Below, one piece after another: positions 12,640 to 27,600 of a stretch of 64,000 nt of DNA; the first letter of the stretch is position 1; every line of letters starts with the position of its first letter. The stretch is from the NCBI RefSeq assembly GCF_954871325.1, contig NC_088779.1, positions 19,408,846 through 19,472,845 on the forward strand, given 5' to 3'. The notes below the pieces were generated by a model, which saw only the letters and a program-made list of their open reading frames with translations, was not told the origin of the DNA and searched no databases. The translations under genes were made by a program, and so were the position numbers. The DNA is from Gordionus sp. m RMFG-2023. Its lineage: Eukaryota > Nematomorpha > Gordioida > Chordodea > Parachordodidae.

Positions 12640-15600
12640 CTTAGTTTATTTTAAACAAATAATAAAAGTTAAATTTCAACTTAGAATTTTTTTAATAATG
12701 GGAGAGTTATATTACCATGGTTAGGAACGCAAAACGCTAAAGGAACATGCCCTTTTAATGCATCCGGAACAGCAATGACAGCACATTCTGCTAGGTCAGT
12801 ATTTTCCATAATGGCCTAAATTATAAAAAAAATATTTAACCATATTTTTATTGGCAATGTATTTTAATTACAACTTATATTCTTTTTTGAAGCTCATATT
12901 TATTACATTAACATGTCAAGTCCACCTCAAAATCCTCTATAGATTACTAAATTATATATTTCAAAGGTAGGCAGTACCATAAATATTACCTTGGTGCAAT
13001 GGGATCACTTATGAGTTCTTGAAAAACTATAGTATGTCTACCGGAACCACTAGTGCAATCCCAATGTAAATATTAAAGATCAGTTTGTTTTCGAATTAAT
13101 GCTAGTTTAATTTAAAATTGAGACCGAGGTATAGCGAACCCTGGTGCCCGGAATAAAGGCATTGAACCATCTGCCCACGGGTCAGGGACCTTAGGAAAAA
13201 TATATTTATGGGCTGGGCCTGCAGTAAATTTTTTTGGAAGCATACAATTAGATAAATTTTGTATTCTTCTTTCAAAATTATTACGAGTCGGGCTGAAAAC
13301 CTTTGTAAAAGAAATAGGGGTGCATCAATCCACAATTTTTTCATAGATCTGGTCCGATATTTATTTCAAGCAGCACCGATACAATCCAATATTTACATTG
13401 ATTTTTTTATTATTATTTTTTTATAATATAAGATAATGGAATAATAAAAATCTATGAATAAATTTTTTTAAAGTGTTTTAATCAGAATATTCACTTATCC
13501 CGATTATTAAAACTCAGAGTTGTTAAACCCTACTTTTAAAAGTAGCGCGCTGCCGTTATCGCTACCCTTCAAAAAAAAATAGCGAGATATTAGCTACTGT
13601 TTTTTAAAAGTATTTTTGGCTTCTTTTTATAAAAAAAATTTAGAAATAAATTTGCTTTATTTTTTGCTTATAATGTAATTGCATAATATATAATACATAA
13701 AAATCAACATTTAAAAATATTTAAATATAGTTAGTTCTGATTATTAAAAAATTTTTGTAAAAAGACTATAATTTATGTAATAAAAATAACTATTTATGGT
13801 AATATTCATTTTTTATTTATTTTATTGCATTTTAATAATAAAATCATTTCTATACTATCATCACCAAGTCTAGAGCGACAATCAGAAAGTATAAATTTCA
13901 CCTTACTAATAATCTCTCAACACTCACTTGAGGGCAAGGCAGTATTTAATTTTATATACATATTTTTAATATAAAAAAAATTATCAAAAATCAAAAATAC
14001 TCATTTGAGTATTTTAAGATTTAAAAAACTCGCCTAGAAGATTTTCTATTATATTAGTATCCTTTATTTCAGAAAAATTATCAGTAATAGTTGTTTTTAT
14101 GCTTCTAACTAGGGCATCTTTGTCTGCTATCTCAATCATTAGTGTCTGGTGCATTTGAATACAAAAATACTAAAATATGAATTTACAAAATACTATAAAT
14201 ACAACGATTTTTTTTAAATTTTAACATAAATGAATTAAAAGATAAATTATGTGTTATTCTTTTTTCATAAGCCATTAATATTAAATTTTGTTTACGTTGA
14301 TTTCATCGATTTTCTAGTGCTCAATATAACTCTTTAGTGTAAAAAATGAAGCCTCGCAAGAAGCCGTTGATACCCTAATGATGATGGCTGCTGAATAGCA
14401 TTTATACAACTCCTTAAATGCAAGATGATATTTTTTTATACATAATATTTAGAATATTTCCAAAATTATGTGTTTCTTTAACCTCTGCAGCTAATAATTC
14501 TTTTGCTATTTTCATTTCATGATGTAACAATTTTATTAAGTTTGACAATGATTTTAATGGGGCCATTTTATCTGCTATAAAATAATCAGAAGGGGGGACA
14601 AATGATAGATGATTATAATCATCTTGTGTAAATCTATATAAAAAACGAACAACAAAGTAATCAATAATTTCATAAAAATTCTTTTTTAAAGAACTTCAAT
14701 TGATGTCTTTTTCACAATTTGTAATTTGGTTTTGACTAAAAAATCTTGAAATTTGTAGGCGTTTTTTCATTCAGATGCTTTAAAATGCAATAAGTAATGC
14801 TTTCAGCAGAAAGACATTGTAAATTAATAATTCCTATTAAATTTTCTTGGATTTCTCCAGAAATAATATAACGAATAATTATGCTCAGGTTTTCACAATC
14901 TGATGCATCTTTTGCCTCATCAGCCTTAAGACAAAAAAAGGCACTCGCTTTTGTTATATTTATCTGAGATATTTCAAGCACCATATCTGCCATAATAGAT
15001 ATTACTTCGTTTTGAATCTGGGGTGATGTATATTGGGCATTTTTGGATATTAATTTCATAATTTTATTTAATTCAGGATCTTCTTGGATGGTGTATGAAA
15101 ACATTGCTATAAATAGTCCAGAAGAATAAATTATGTTTTCATCTTTTGCAGCATCAGTAATTTTTGTTGAACCAGTCCCACGGAAAGGTTTCTGTATGCT
15201 AAGAAATAGCATCAAATCAAATATTGATATAATATAATAACGATTACGGTTAATTTGTTGGCTATCCAAAATTTTGTTATCTCAGTATCCTTACTTAGAT
15301 TAAGAATTTTATCATGGCAAATTGTTATTAAATTTTATTGAGCTTTTGAGCTCTCATGTTATAGCACTCCACTTTTTGTTTAAATTTGGGAAGGAAATTT
15401 TTTTTTTGGGGGGGGGGGCAGGTTTGGGAGGCCAAAAAAATGGGGGCGCCCCCGTATCTATGGCCCTGATTTGGTGACAAAGAATTGTTGTACCAGATGA
15501 TAGAGTTTTAATCATCATGGTAAATGATGGATTATCAATCAATGACATTGGTTGAATTGTATCAATTATAAAATCGACAATAACTTTATCAGCCTGAGAA

Positions 15601-18600
15601 ATATTAACATGTACAATATTATTAATCAATTTAGCTTGAATTGAATTGAATTGGTCTTTTTGGGTAGTCCCCCTATATCAAAATTATTAAGATGTTTTTC
15701 TATCTCTTTAAAACTGTTGGCATAAACATTCTTACAAAATAAAAATATTATTAAAATCTATGACCATTACCTTTAGGTGTTTTTTGACGTTATAGCTACT
15801 GTATTTATTTGAGGATATATTTTTTTACAGTTTGAACAAATAAATTTGTAGCCACCTTTTGTTTTATATTACTTTGAAAATATTTTTCAAATTTTGGAAA
15901 TGAAAAATTTGTATTATTGTTATCAAGAACATTTTCTTCCATGGTACCTTCCATTTCATTAATATCATCATTGTCTGACTCACTTACATCGATTTGGATA
16001 TCCATTTGCGATGACATTTTAAATTATTTAAACCAAATGATTTAGGTTTATAGTATAAATTTAAAATATAAATTTCAATTTCAATTTCAAAATTAAATAA
16101 TAAATTATAAAAATTATAATTAATTATGATATTATATTTAAATTTTCATGTAAAAGTAGCTAGAGCGCTACTTATTTAATTTCAAAAAAAGGAGCGCGCT
16201 AAAAAATAAATAATTGGAAAAAAAGTAGCGAGCTATTAGCTATCGCTACCAAAAAAGAAAGCGCGCTACTTAAAAATATAAGAAAATCTCAATTCTAAAA
16301 ATATATCTTATCTTTAAATTTGTAGAAAAGTTTTTATTTATAAGATATATAGTAAATAATATCTTATTTTATTAATAGGTGTACCATTATCAAGATACCA
16401 TTTCAATTTAAGATCACTATTAGTGGAGATTTTATTTACGATTAATTATGTGCTCTGGAAAATAATGCAAGCGTTAATGAGCATCTATGCGATTACTTTG
16501 CTTAGAGGGAATGATTTAATTGGAAAACTTAAAAAGTAGACTGGTTGTAACATTAGAGCTAAGTTGAATATTCTGGGTATGTTTCGCAGAAGAAGGTATA
16601 AATTATTTCCTTCTAAGTGAGCCAAAAGCAGTTCGTAAATCAAAATGTAGTATCTTGTATTAGGAGGATGACATGAATGGGGTGGAGCCTCACATTTTCC
16701 ATGAATATTAAATCCGAGCTGATTAGGTTTAATAGATCAGACAAACATGATTTTATATTTAAAATTATCCTGGTTTACTTCTAAATAACATCTTAATTTT
16801 ATAAACCATTAAAAAATTATAAAAACTTCTTCAATTGCTGCGGCAGACAGTCGGTGCCCGGCCACATTCATAACATCGTCGATCCTAGACATAACTGATA
16901 CAAAATTATCTTCATCAATTTTTCCGGCATCGTAAGTATCATAATACCCCTTAAAAAATATTTTTTTCCAAATAAAATTCGATTTAATAAAATTTAAAGA
17001 TAAAGAGTAATAATATATATAAAATATGAAGATTATAGAAATAATAATAAATTAGTCTATCTCAAAATAGATAAAAATTTGAGTACTCGCAAAAATAAAA
17101 CGGCATACCATAAAATGGCCTCCCAAATTCATTATAAGTTAAAAAGAAAATAAGATCTTTTATTTATTTATTACATGATAATTGGAGAAATACAATTTAG
17201 TAAAGTAGTCATCTGATTTCCATAATGTGGTCATAAACCCAGGAGGGAGGGGTAATTTTATCAGTATTCTACCCAATTTTTCATCTTGTAAAATATTCAC
17301 ATCAGATTTATCATCATCCATAACGACTCTTTTTTCCAAAGGTCTGCTTTCATCGACTGAGTCTCTAACATTTACCTTATTGAGATATAAATCGGCAATT
17401 AAAGAGGGGCCATTTGTGGTGGTGACAAAATTATTTGATTTAGGTTTATGGGAGTAATATATTTTCACGTCCCAGCCAGGTACTGGTTTCCCAGACACAC
17501 CGCGTCGTATATTTTTTATATCATCTTTATCCATTAAGCCTAAGCAGCATGCAGTCACAGGCCATCCTGTCTCTTAAAAAAAATGGAATAATTAAAATAG
17601 TTTCTATTATATCTTTGATAATATTTCTTTTCTTTCTTTTTATATAGAAGAAATAATATACCTGATTGCCACCAATGATCTATAACTGGGACACCAAACT
17701 TTGCCTTCGCCCATTCTAAAGTTCCATGATCACAGTGTTCTCCGGCTAAAAATATTGACTTCAAACTTTAAAAATACATATTTTACTTAATTCATCAGCC
17801 TAAATTAAAATAAAAATGCATTCAAAATATTTTTATGTGTCACTACCATCGATTTACTTAAATTGAGCCAACCCGTTAGATCTTAATTTAAAAAAATGAT
17901 TATAAAGAGAGATGAGTACAACGTTTCTTTCATAAAAACAATTTATGTTTTTTAGAATAAACATTTTTACACACCGCTTAAAGGCAACATTATTTTCATA
18001 TTAAGTTAACTTCAAGTTGTCTTAAACTCCAGAGCAATAACATACAATGAGGCAATGAACTTTAAAAAAGATATTAAATACCTTTTCAAATCATAATTGC
18101 GGCTTTGCAGGGCTTCCGGATCCTAAAAAAAATACATTTTAAAATAGGGACTTCTACATCGATAACTTTTAATTTAGCGTGGCCGATCAATAATATATTA
18201 TTAAACCTTATATTTTATATTTTTATTTCAAATTAGTAATCTGCATCGGGCCTAATTTTTCAAGCCAGGCCCGAAATTTTTTTTAAAAAATTTTGCCGGC
18301 CCGATCCGAACCCGAAATATTTTTTAAAAGGTTTTGCCGGCCCGGCCCGAACCCGAAATATTTTTAAAAGGTTTTGCCGGCCCGGCCCGAACCCGAAATA
18401 TTTTTTAAAAGGTTTTGCCGGCCCGATCCGAACCCGAAATATTTTTTAAAAGGTTTTGCCGGCCCGGCCCGAACCCGAAATATTTTTTAAAAGGTTTTGC
18501 CGGCCCGGCCCGAAATATTTTTTCAAATTACAATATAATATTATTACACTTTATTAAATAATTATTTAGTGATAATTTACTTGCAAAATATATCTTATAT

Positions 18601-21600
18601 ATATATACATATAAAAAATTTATAAATATAAAATAAGAATAATTTGAACACAAAATATAGTGAAATAAGTAAAAGTAGACATACAAATCGCAATATATTT
18701 TATAAAGAGTCATTCGATATTCTAATATTGTATAATTTAATTTATATTATAACTTATTTTAATTAATATTATAATTTATTTTAATTAATATTATAATTTA
18801 TTTAAACTAATTTTATATTTTTATACTTATTCTTATTATTATTTAAATTTAATTAGAAACATCACTTTTCAACATTTATAACAATAACAAAGCAAAGGGT
18901 ATTTTTTGACGAAGCATCAAGTTTTATACTAGAGAAGCAATTGAAAAAAAAATTTATTAATTGAACCATACAAAATATTAAGATTTATAAATAAACGGAA
19001 TTCGCTTTTGTTTTGAGTAAAATTTTTATTGATAATTTGAGCATCGAATCTATCATATTTTCAATTCGATTTTCGCCAAATGTTTTTAATTAAATCATTG
19101 ATTGCAAATAGGTTAATTTTTTTACCGCAGCCACATTTTTCCTTTGAGGATAATAGGCATGACCAACAATATAGAAAATTAGGAAATTCACATCTAATAT
19201 TAATCAGTAGAAAAATTACGAATGTAAGTTTTGATTTTCAAGTTTTGTAAAATTGGTTTTGGTATTCCTTTTTGAATGATAAATTTCTAAGCATCAAAAT
19301 TGATTGCGCTAAATTATCACAATTGCAATTATTCGAAATTTTAAATTAATTATTGTTTTTAAAAAAGAAGAAATTTTTTATGAAAAAAATAAAATTTCTT
19401 TTTTATTTATTTATTTTATATTATCTTTATTTAAATTTTCCATTTCAAATATTCAAAACATTTAAAAATATATATATTTGAAATTATTTTGTTAGGCATA
19501 GAGCCGAGGATGGAGATAAAATTAAATCTACATATATCAAGAGATATTTTTTGTCTGAGATATAAATTTTCTAATGGCGAATATATGTTACGTTTGGATG
19601 ATTCGGCGGCGGCAATGGATGAAAAAAATAAACATTTTTTATTTGCTTCCCCAACGCTTATTTTTTTAAAAGTAAAATTACACAATATATTAGCATGATT
19701 ATCTCCAGACACCTGCAGCCTGGCCCTAAACATGTCCAGGGTACACGGGCCGTGCCTTATTTTTTTAAAATAAATCCAAGAGGGGGGGGCGAATATATTT
19801 AAGGTAAATATTTTAACTCGTTATTATCTATTGAAATAAATAAAATGCATTTAAAAATTGTGTTTATAAAACAATATACATTCTTTCACTTATCATATTT
19901 TCTATCCATTTTTCCGATTCTTAGAAAATATTTAAGTAAAATCTTATTCAATCAATTATCAAACTAATAATTGTCAAAATGCAACAAAAATACACTCAAT
20001 ATTCAAATATAATACACTTTTTAAGGGAAAAATTCATTTTATGCAAGTATCTTTTATCTCTCTTTTCTCTGTCTCAAATTCAGGAAATTACGTATGTTGC
20101 CAGAGAGAACGCAAAATGACTGATACATGACTATATTAAATTACAAGTGGAAAAGGAAATAAGGGTTACCATCGACCAGTCGAATATAAAGTGTAGTGAT
20201 TCAACTCAATTCACTCCTTTTACGACATTGGGGATAGAAGATAATTTGAAAAGTTATTATATAAAGGTTCATATTTACTGAAAAACGATTCGTAAAATAC
20301 CGAATGGGTATATATATTTTTTTTAAACCATGGTAGTAAAAAAATTTATACCCTCTTGCCTAAATTTTTTTTAAACATATCGGGTGGAAATTTCTTTTTA
20401 AAGCTGACCACGCCTGTAAATAAACCAGGGTCGGGCCAGACCGATTTTTTCAAATCCGGGCTGGGGCGTGCAATGATAACACGGCGGTCTCTGATTTTCT
20501 CTTTATTTATTAATAAAAATAAATCAATTTTATATCTGCTTCCAGCATGTATATTTATTTTAACATAGTAAAAATAATATTAATTTTTTAACGTAATAAA
20601 ATAATATTAATTTTTTTAACATAGTAAGAAATAAGAATTACATTAATTTTTTAAGGTAATAAAATAATAATGCGGTAATAATAGTATTAATTTTTTAACG
20701 TAATAAAAATAATATTAATTTTTTAACATAGTAAAAATTATATTAATTTTTTAAGGTAATAAAATAATAATTAATAATAGTATTCATTTTATTAACGTAG
20801 CATAAAGATTATAGCAATATTTAGAAACATTTTAAAAATAAAGTACAAGGGAAGCAATGCTTCCCTTGCTTTTATGGAGGCTTCGTCATAGATTTTTATA
20901 AGTTCACTACAGGGATGGGATGAGGATAGTTACTCAGACATATTTATTACTATTTCCTTTTCTAAAAACGGTAATTAATTATATGAAATCGTAATTTTCT
21001 AGAGTAATTATAATTACATAATTTCAATTCCTTTGAAGGAGGGGTCTTATTTTTATATTTTAATAAATTTTGGTCCATGTTTAGCAAATTAGGTTGTATT
21101 CCTAGATTTCTTATCATAAAAAATTTTTCCAATATCAAAATATGCTTAAAAATATTAAAAAATACAAAGCTAAATTAATATGCACATGCCATAATAATAC
21201 AAGAGATGATAAATGGACAGACCACATTAGAAAAAGCCATAATGGGCTTAATTTTAACGAAATAAAGAAAAGCTTTGAAATAGTACTTTTAAGAATATTT
21301 CTCAAAATTGGACGAATAGCAAAGTAATTTTTTTTATTAAATATTTAATTGTTTATACTTATCTTATAATAAGATGGCTAAAACGGGTGGGGGGGGGGGG
21401 GGTGTAATTATATACACGTGACCTAGAATAAAGAATCTGTCAGTCTGAGATTTGTAAATTTATTTAATTAAAATATTTTTACTAATACATGATTTACCTC
21501 CTTCTTCTGATGTTGATAATTCTGAGACTTATGATTCAGATTACTATTCGTTTATTTTACCTTATCGTCTACTTTTAAATTTTTCTGCTTTCCCTATAAC

Positions 21601-24600
21601 AGATTTATATAAATATTTATTAACCATTCCTACTACCTCATGTACTGCCGAAAGGGTCATAAGAAGTAAAACAAGATTTCGTAGTACCATGAAAGATCTA
21701 TTTCTTAATAATTTAACCATTTTATCAATAAAAAATTTTTATTTAAACAATTAAACATTGGCGAAATTATAAATTCTTTCGCTTTCTCTTCCCCTAATTT
21801 GTCTAAATTATTAATTTAAAAATAATATTTTAAAACACATATTTTTTACATTTTATTTATATTTTATATTAAAAATTGATGCAATAAAAATTATTTTTCA
21901 AATTTATGGTTGTCAAAAAATAATTAAGCATATTTTCGAAGGGGGGAGGGGTATTTTTCAGGGGGTATTTTGTTTCCATCGCTCAGAAAGTGTAGGGGCC
22001 ACTGTATGGGCATAAATATATGAAAATCTTTTTCTACCATTATTAACAAATCATATTGAATATATTTTTAACTAATATTTAAAACGTATATTTTCTTTAA
22101 ATATATCTATATTTCGAGTTTGTTATTTAAACTTGTCTATAATACTTATTTAGGAAAGTTGAAAAGCTAAATAGTCTTTCTACAGATGTTGATGAAGACA
22201 ACAATGCAGTACACTTATTATAACAAAATTTACAATTAAAATCATTAGCACTTGATGACTTATTTTGGATGACTTTGAAACAAATTCATGTAAAGTAGGT
22301 TCAATATTTGCCTTTAATGATCCATAAAATAATATTTTTAATAATTTAATTGTGGTAAAGAATGTTTTCTCTAAGAGAACAAGATTAGGAACAAAAATTT
22401 AATATTCAAATAAATATACTTTTAAATATTTTAGGAAATTAATGGTGGGTTAATTGTGGCCTTTACGATTTGATTGCAGTGTGCACAAGCAGTGCTTGTG
22501 TTTTTATCATTTTATAAGTTATTTTAAATAAAATTGGATAATATTGACAGTTTCGATTTATCTTCTATTGAATGTAAGAATGTATTTGAAGAGCAATTTC
22601 ATCGTTCGAGTCCAAATCAAAAATTAAATATTCAGAATCACTCATTACATTTCCGCCAAAAATATGTATAAAATATTGCAATTTTCCATAAAATTAATTA
22701 AATAAGAAAAGGAATTATAAGTGTAATTATGAATTATAACTGTTTATTCCTAATTACATGCCTGAAAATTTAATTAATTGTAATTACTAACTTAAGTGAA
22801 ATTAATTACTTACTAATTATAAAAGAAGAATTGTAATTATAGTTAATTACATATATAATTAATTATTGCCCAGCCAATATAATGTAATTTTAAAATAAAA
22901 ACTCGATTTTATATTATAAAACTGTAAAAATTTTATAATATTAATTTCAATCAGTTTACTATTATTTACAATCTTGTTCAGTAAGTAATCATAAGATAAA
23001 TTAAATTTTATAAGATAATTATGTGCGTTTAGATTCAAAATGGATTTAAAAATTATTAGATAAACTAGAAAGTAAAAACAGAACCCTTTAAATTTTAGCA
23101 GTTTAGGAAAGCGGAGATAAATTCACTTTATTTTAAAATAATAACTTCTCTGCGTATGGCTCTTATGGCAGTGGGGGCTGCAAATAAACATGATACATTG
23201 TGATTATCTATTATTCGAAAATAAGCTGCAGCATTTGGTGTACCAATTGGTTTACCCTTAATAAAAAAATTAAATAATTTGTAGTTTGTACATATATTAA
23301 TAAATGTAGCCAATCAAAGATAAATTTTTGGTGAATATGTGAGAGAAATCTTAAAACTTATCATAGTTGGATAATAATAATACCATCCAAATCCAATTAA
23401 TTTTAAAATAAGAATCAACTAAATCTAAAGATTTGAAACTTCAAACTCGTTTTACTCATTTTAATAAAAAAGCAAGTAGAGCACCTCAAATAATCAGGCG
23501 ACGCTATGTTAAATATAAGTAACTTTTATTTTATTTAAACTTTTTTGACTGACGCTATTGTCAAAATATTTTTAAAATATGACGGGTCGGGTAACATTAA
23601 AAAATTGTCTTAGGCCGGACAAAATACTTTTACGGGCCAGAATGGAAAACAGTTTTAAAAATAGTTAGAAGTAGGTCATGCTGGAATCGAATATATAGTA
23701 ACGGGTTATTGAATCATAGGGATGGACTCTCTAAATTTTAAATCATTTATTGTAGGCGATTTTTAAATTTAAAAACTGATTGGAAGAAATGTATATCTAC
23801 TTCATTATTTTAAATATATACAGAAAAATATATAACAAATAACCTCATAAAGAATTGTTGTATTCCGATTTAATAATGGTCCATAGCATGCATATGAATG
23901 GCCAACAACCCAGCCTAAATCAGATGCTGCCCAGAATACTTCACCAGGATGCACGTTAAATATATTTGTCATTGACCACTTTAAAGCGACTGCATATCCA
24001 GCTGAAGGCCGAACTATACCCTGATATCATACATTTAAAAAAATTATCAATGTATTACTATTATAATAACTATTGAATTAATTAATAAGGGTCACTCATT
24101 TTATAAAAAAAACTATTAATAATGTTATTCGTTGTAAACCTCTAAAAAAATGGAAAAAAATTTGGAGGATAGGGGCATCGATCCCCTTACCTCTCGCATG
24201 CTAAGCGAGCGCTCTACCATATGAGCTAATCCCCCAATCCCATTTTCGTGTAATAAAAGGTTATATATATTTGACTTTCTATATCATAGGTATTTATTAA
24301 TAACTTATTATAAAAAAGATCATAAATAATTGAGAAAACTATATAAAAACTAAAATAATGTGTTCTGATTGAAATTATGATTTTAAAAAATCAAATTAAA
24401 CCTAAGGCAATGATTTAGCCTACTTTGTATTAAATTTATCTAACTATAATTAATTTTTAATTTTTAAAGACAAAGAGTCAATTATATGTTTATTATGAAA
24501 AACGATTCCGGTTATCACGTGATCAAGTACAAACGTTATTAACAGTAAGATTTTTCCTTTTGGGAAACACGATATATACATAACAGCAAGAATTAAAGAT

Positions 24601-27600
24601 TAAATTTAAAATAATGGCAAGAAGGATGATGATGATAATGATACGTAGACCGATTATATGATAATTCAAAGGTCCCCAATAATCACAAACGATATTAACA
24701 TATAGTTTCTTTTACAAGAAGCACGATATGGACATTAGTGATCTGCATCGGGCTTAATTTTTCAAGCCCAGTTTGAACCCGAATTTTTTTTTTAAAAAAT
24801 TTACCAGCCCGGACCGAATTTATTTAAAATTTCTTTTTCTTTATAGCTTTCATCTTTTCTGGTGGTAAGCTCCTTCAATATCTCTCCACTTTATGTTATT
24901 CATGCTATCTCTCTTATCTAATTTATACTTCTTCATAGTGGCTCTAACTTTATGGCCCCATTGTAGTTTTGGCCTTCCTCTTTTACGTTTGCCCATCACT
25001 TCCAATATCTCATATTTATTTCCTATATAGTTCATAGGTCTTCTCATTGTGTGCTCATACCACTTAAGTCTGTTCACCATTATCATAGTCTTAATAAGCA
25101 CTAACTTTAAACTTCCTAGAATTCTTGTACTTGCACCTTATCCTTTCTTGATACCCCAGAAATCATCCTCAGCATTCTCATCTCCATAGTTTGTAGACTT
25201 CTCTCTTCTGATTCTTTGGTTGGCCATGTTTCCGAACTATATAGAATAGTTGGTTGCTATATGGAACTGTAAATTTTTCTCTTCAATTTGTGCGGGATTC
25301 TTTTGTCAAAGAGCACTCCAGATAAAAATCTCCACTTTAACCACCCTTGATTAATTTTACTCTTTATCTCTTTCTATTGTGCCGTTTGTTTGTATAGTGG
25401 AGCCCAAATATTTGCAGCTTTCAATTACCGATATCTGCCATTCATTTATATCAATGCTCTCTGTTTCATCTCCTCCTATCACCATATACTCCGTATTTTC
25501 TCTGTTTACTTTTAGTCCGAGCTTTTCTAGAATATTTATCCGACTCATTAATCTTTCTTTCATTTCATCCTTGGATTCGGCAAGTATAACAATATCATCT
25601 GCAAATATCATATTCCACGGGACTGTTTGTGGTATAGACTGTGCTAATACATCTATTACTGTTATGAAGAGAAGTGGACTGAGAGCCGACCCTTGATGAA
25701 CTCCCTCGGCTATTGTGAAGCCTGCTGAAGTACCAGTTGTGCTACGGACCATTGTTGTATGGCACATATACATATCCTGTATTATTCTTATATATTTTTC
25801 GGGAACCTTTTTGTGGCGTAGCGCCCACCAGATATGTTTTCTTGCGATTCTATCGAAGGCCTTTTCTAGATCAAGAAAGACCATGTGTAATTTTTGTTCT
25901 TTTCCCTGTATTTTTCACTTATTTGCCTAATTGCGTGGATCGAATCAGTTGTTGATCTTCCAGGCATAAAGCCAAACTGAGTCTCTGATATTTTAATTAT
26001 GTCTCTTAACCTTTTTTCTATTATTTTTTCGTAAAGTTTAAGACAGTGTGACATTAATTTTATGCCCCTGTAATTTTGACGATTGTGTGGATCCCTTTAT
26101 TTTTGAAGATAGAAACTAGAGAGCTCTGCCTCCATTTTTGAGGAATCTCTTCGTTTCCCATATAGAAATTAATTTTTATAATTACTCAAAATAAACGATA
26201 TATGTTATATGACGTCTAGTTTCTATATATAAAATCAAATATTTTTATTTTACATAAAAAATTCAACATAAAATTGATAAATTCAGATAAATTTATAAAA
26301 AATTCCAAGACACGACCGGCCCGAATTTTTTTAAAAAATATTAGGTCCGACCCAGCCCTTAAAAAATTGGCCCGACATTTTGCGGATCTCTAATTGACAT
26401 ACCACACACTTTTAAAGATTAAAATCATATTTTTACAAAAAAATAAACTAACCGGAGCGTCAGGTCACAGGTGTATTACATTATTATTAATTTTTGAAAT
26501 ACATATTTGAATGGATCGAAAGTATGAATCTGACTGTTTATTCCGGCAGAAATTTGCTTTTTTTATTTTTCACCGGATTGTACAAAAATATTATTTTTGA
26601 GCAGGTGTATGAATTTTATTTAATAATCACTTATATTATTGTATTATAGTTAAAATTTATTTAATTTTAAAAGGTACATTATTACTAAACGATTAATTAC
26701 TTGCCGCCAGCCACAAGATAAAGATGAAAAAAGAGAAAAAGAAATAATAAACGAGAAGAAAAAAATTAAGAAAAGGTGAAAAATATAGATTAAAATGGAT
26801 ATAAAATTAAAGAGAGATAGTTAAGAATTAAGAAAATAACAAAAAAGACCAATGTTAAAAAAATGGCATTTCACTATTAGATTAAAATTTGGGCGTCAAC
26901 TTTAAAAACTGGAACCAGAACTCACTTTTCAAAATTTAAAGAACCGAAATCTTTTTTTTAATGTTAAGAACAGGAACCCTTTTTAGTCTAGGTGCTCGGA
27001 TTTCATTATGTTGATCGGCTCTTCGAAAAATGAGCGATTTAGTTTTCAAAAGTCAGAATATGAGAACTTTTCTTATTTTTATGTAGTATCAGATCTTTTT
27101 TTCTCTCTCTCCGTTTGGCCTTTGGTACTAAACCCATTAAAGTTTACAATATGGTACATGGCAGCTATTATAAGATCTTGATTTAAATGTTTATAAAGAA
27201 GAAATTATTGTAATTGAAACATAAAATCCTAAATAAATTTGGAAAATAATAAGGATAACAGTTTCCCATTCAAAAAAGGAAGAAAAATGAGATCAGGAAA
27301 GAAAAGTCCCCATCAAAAAAAAAGGACCGATCAAAAATGGAAAAGTTTCAATCAAAAAAGGAATAAGTCCTATCAAAAAAGAAAAGCATCCAATTAAAAA
27401 AGGAAGGTTTCAAAGATTTAAGAAAAGTTCCAATCAAAAAAGAAAAAAATCCAATCAAAAAAGTAAAAAATCCAATCAAAGAAAGAAAAGGTCTGAATCC
27501 AGAAAGGAAAAGTATCAAAGACTTAATAAAAGCCCCGATCAAAAAAGAAAAAGGCCCTATAAGGAAAATCTTTAATCAAAAGGAAAGGTTCCAAACAAAG

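Noticed and set aside
18294-18530. CRISPR-like regular repeats
   Set aside because: Units are directly adjacent 41-bp tandem copies without unique spacers, in a eukaryotic intron.
22600-22615. GTTCGAGTCC resembling a B box
   Set aside because: No A box at tRNA distance and no cloverleaf.
27348-27542. 64-codon minus-strand hydrophobic frame (FLIGFF repeats)
   Set aside because: Translation of the degenerate AATCAAAAAAGGAA array, not a protein.
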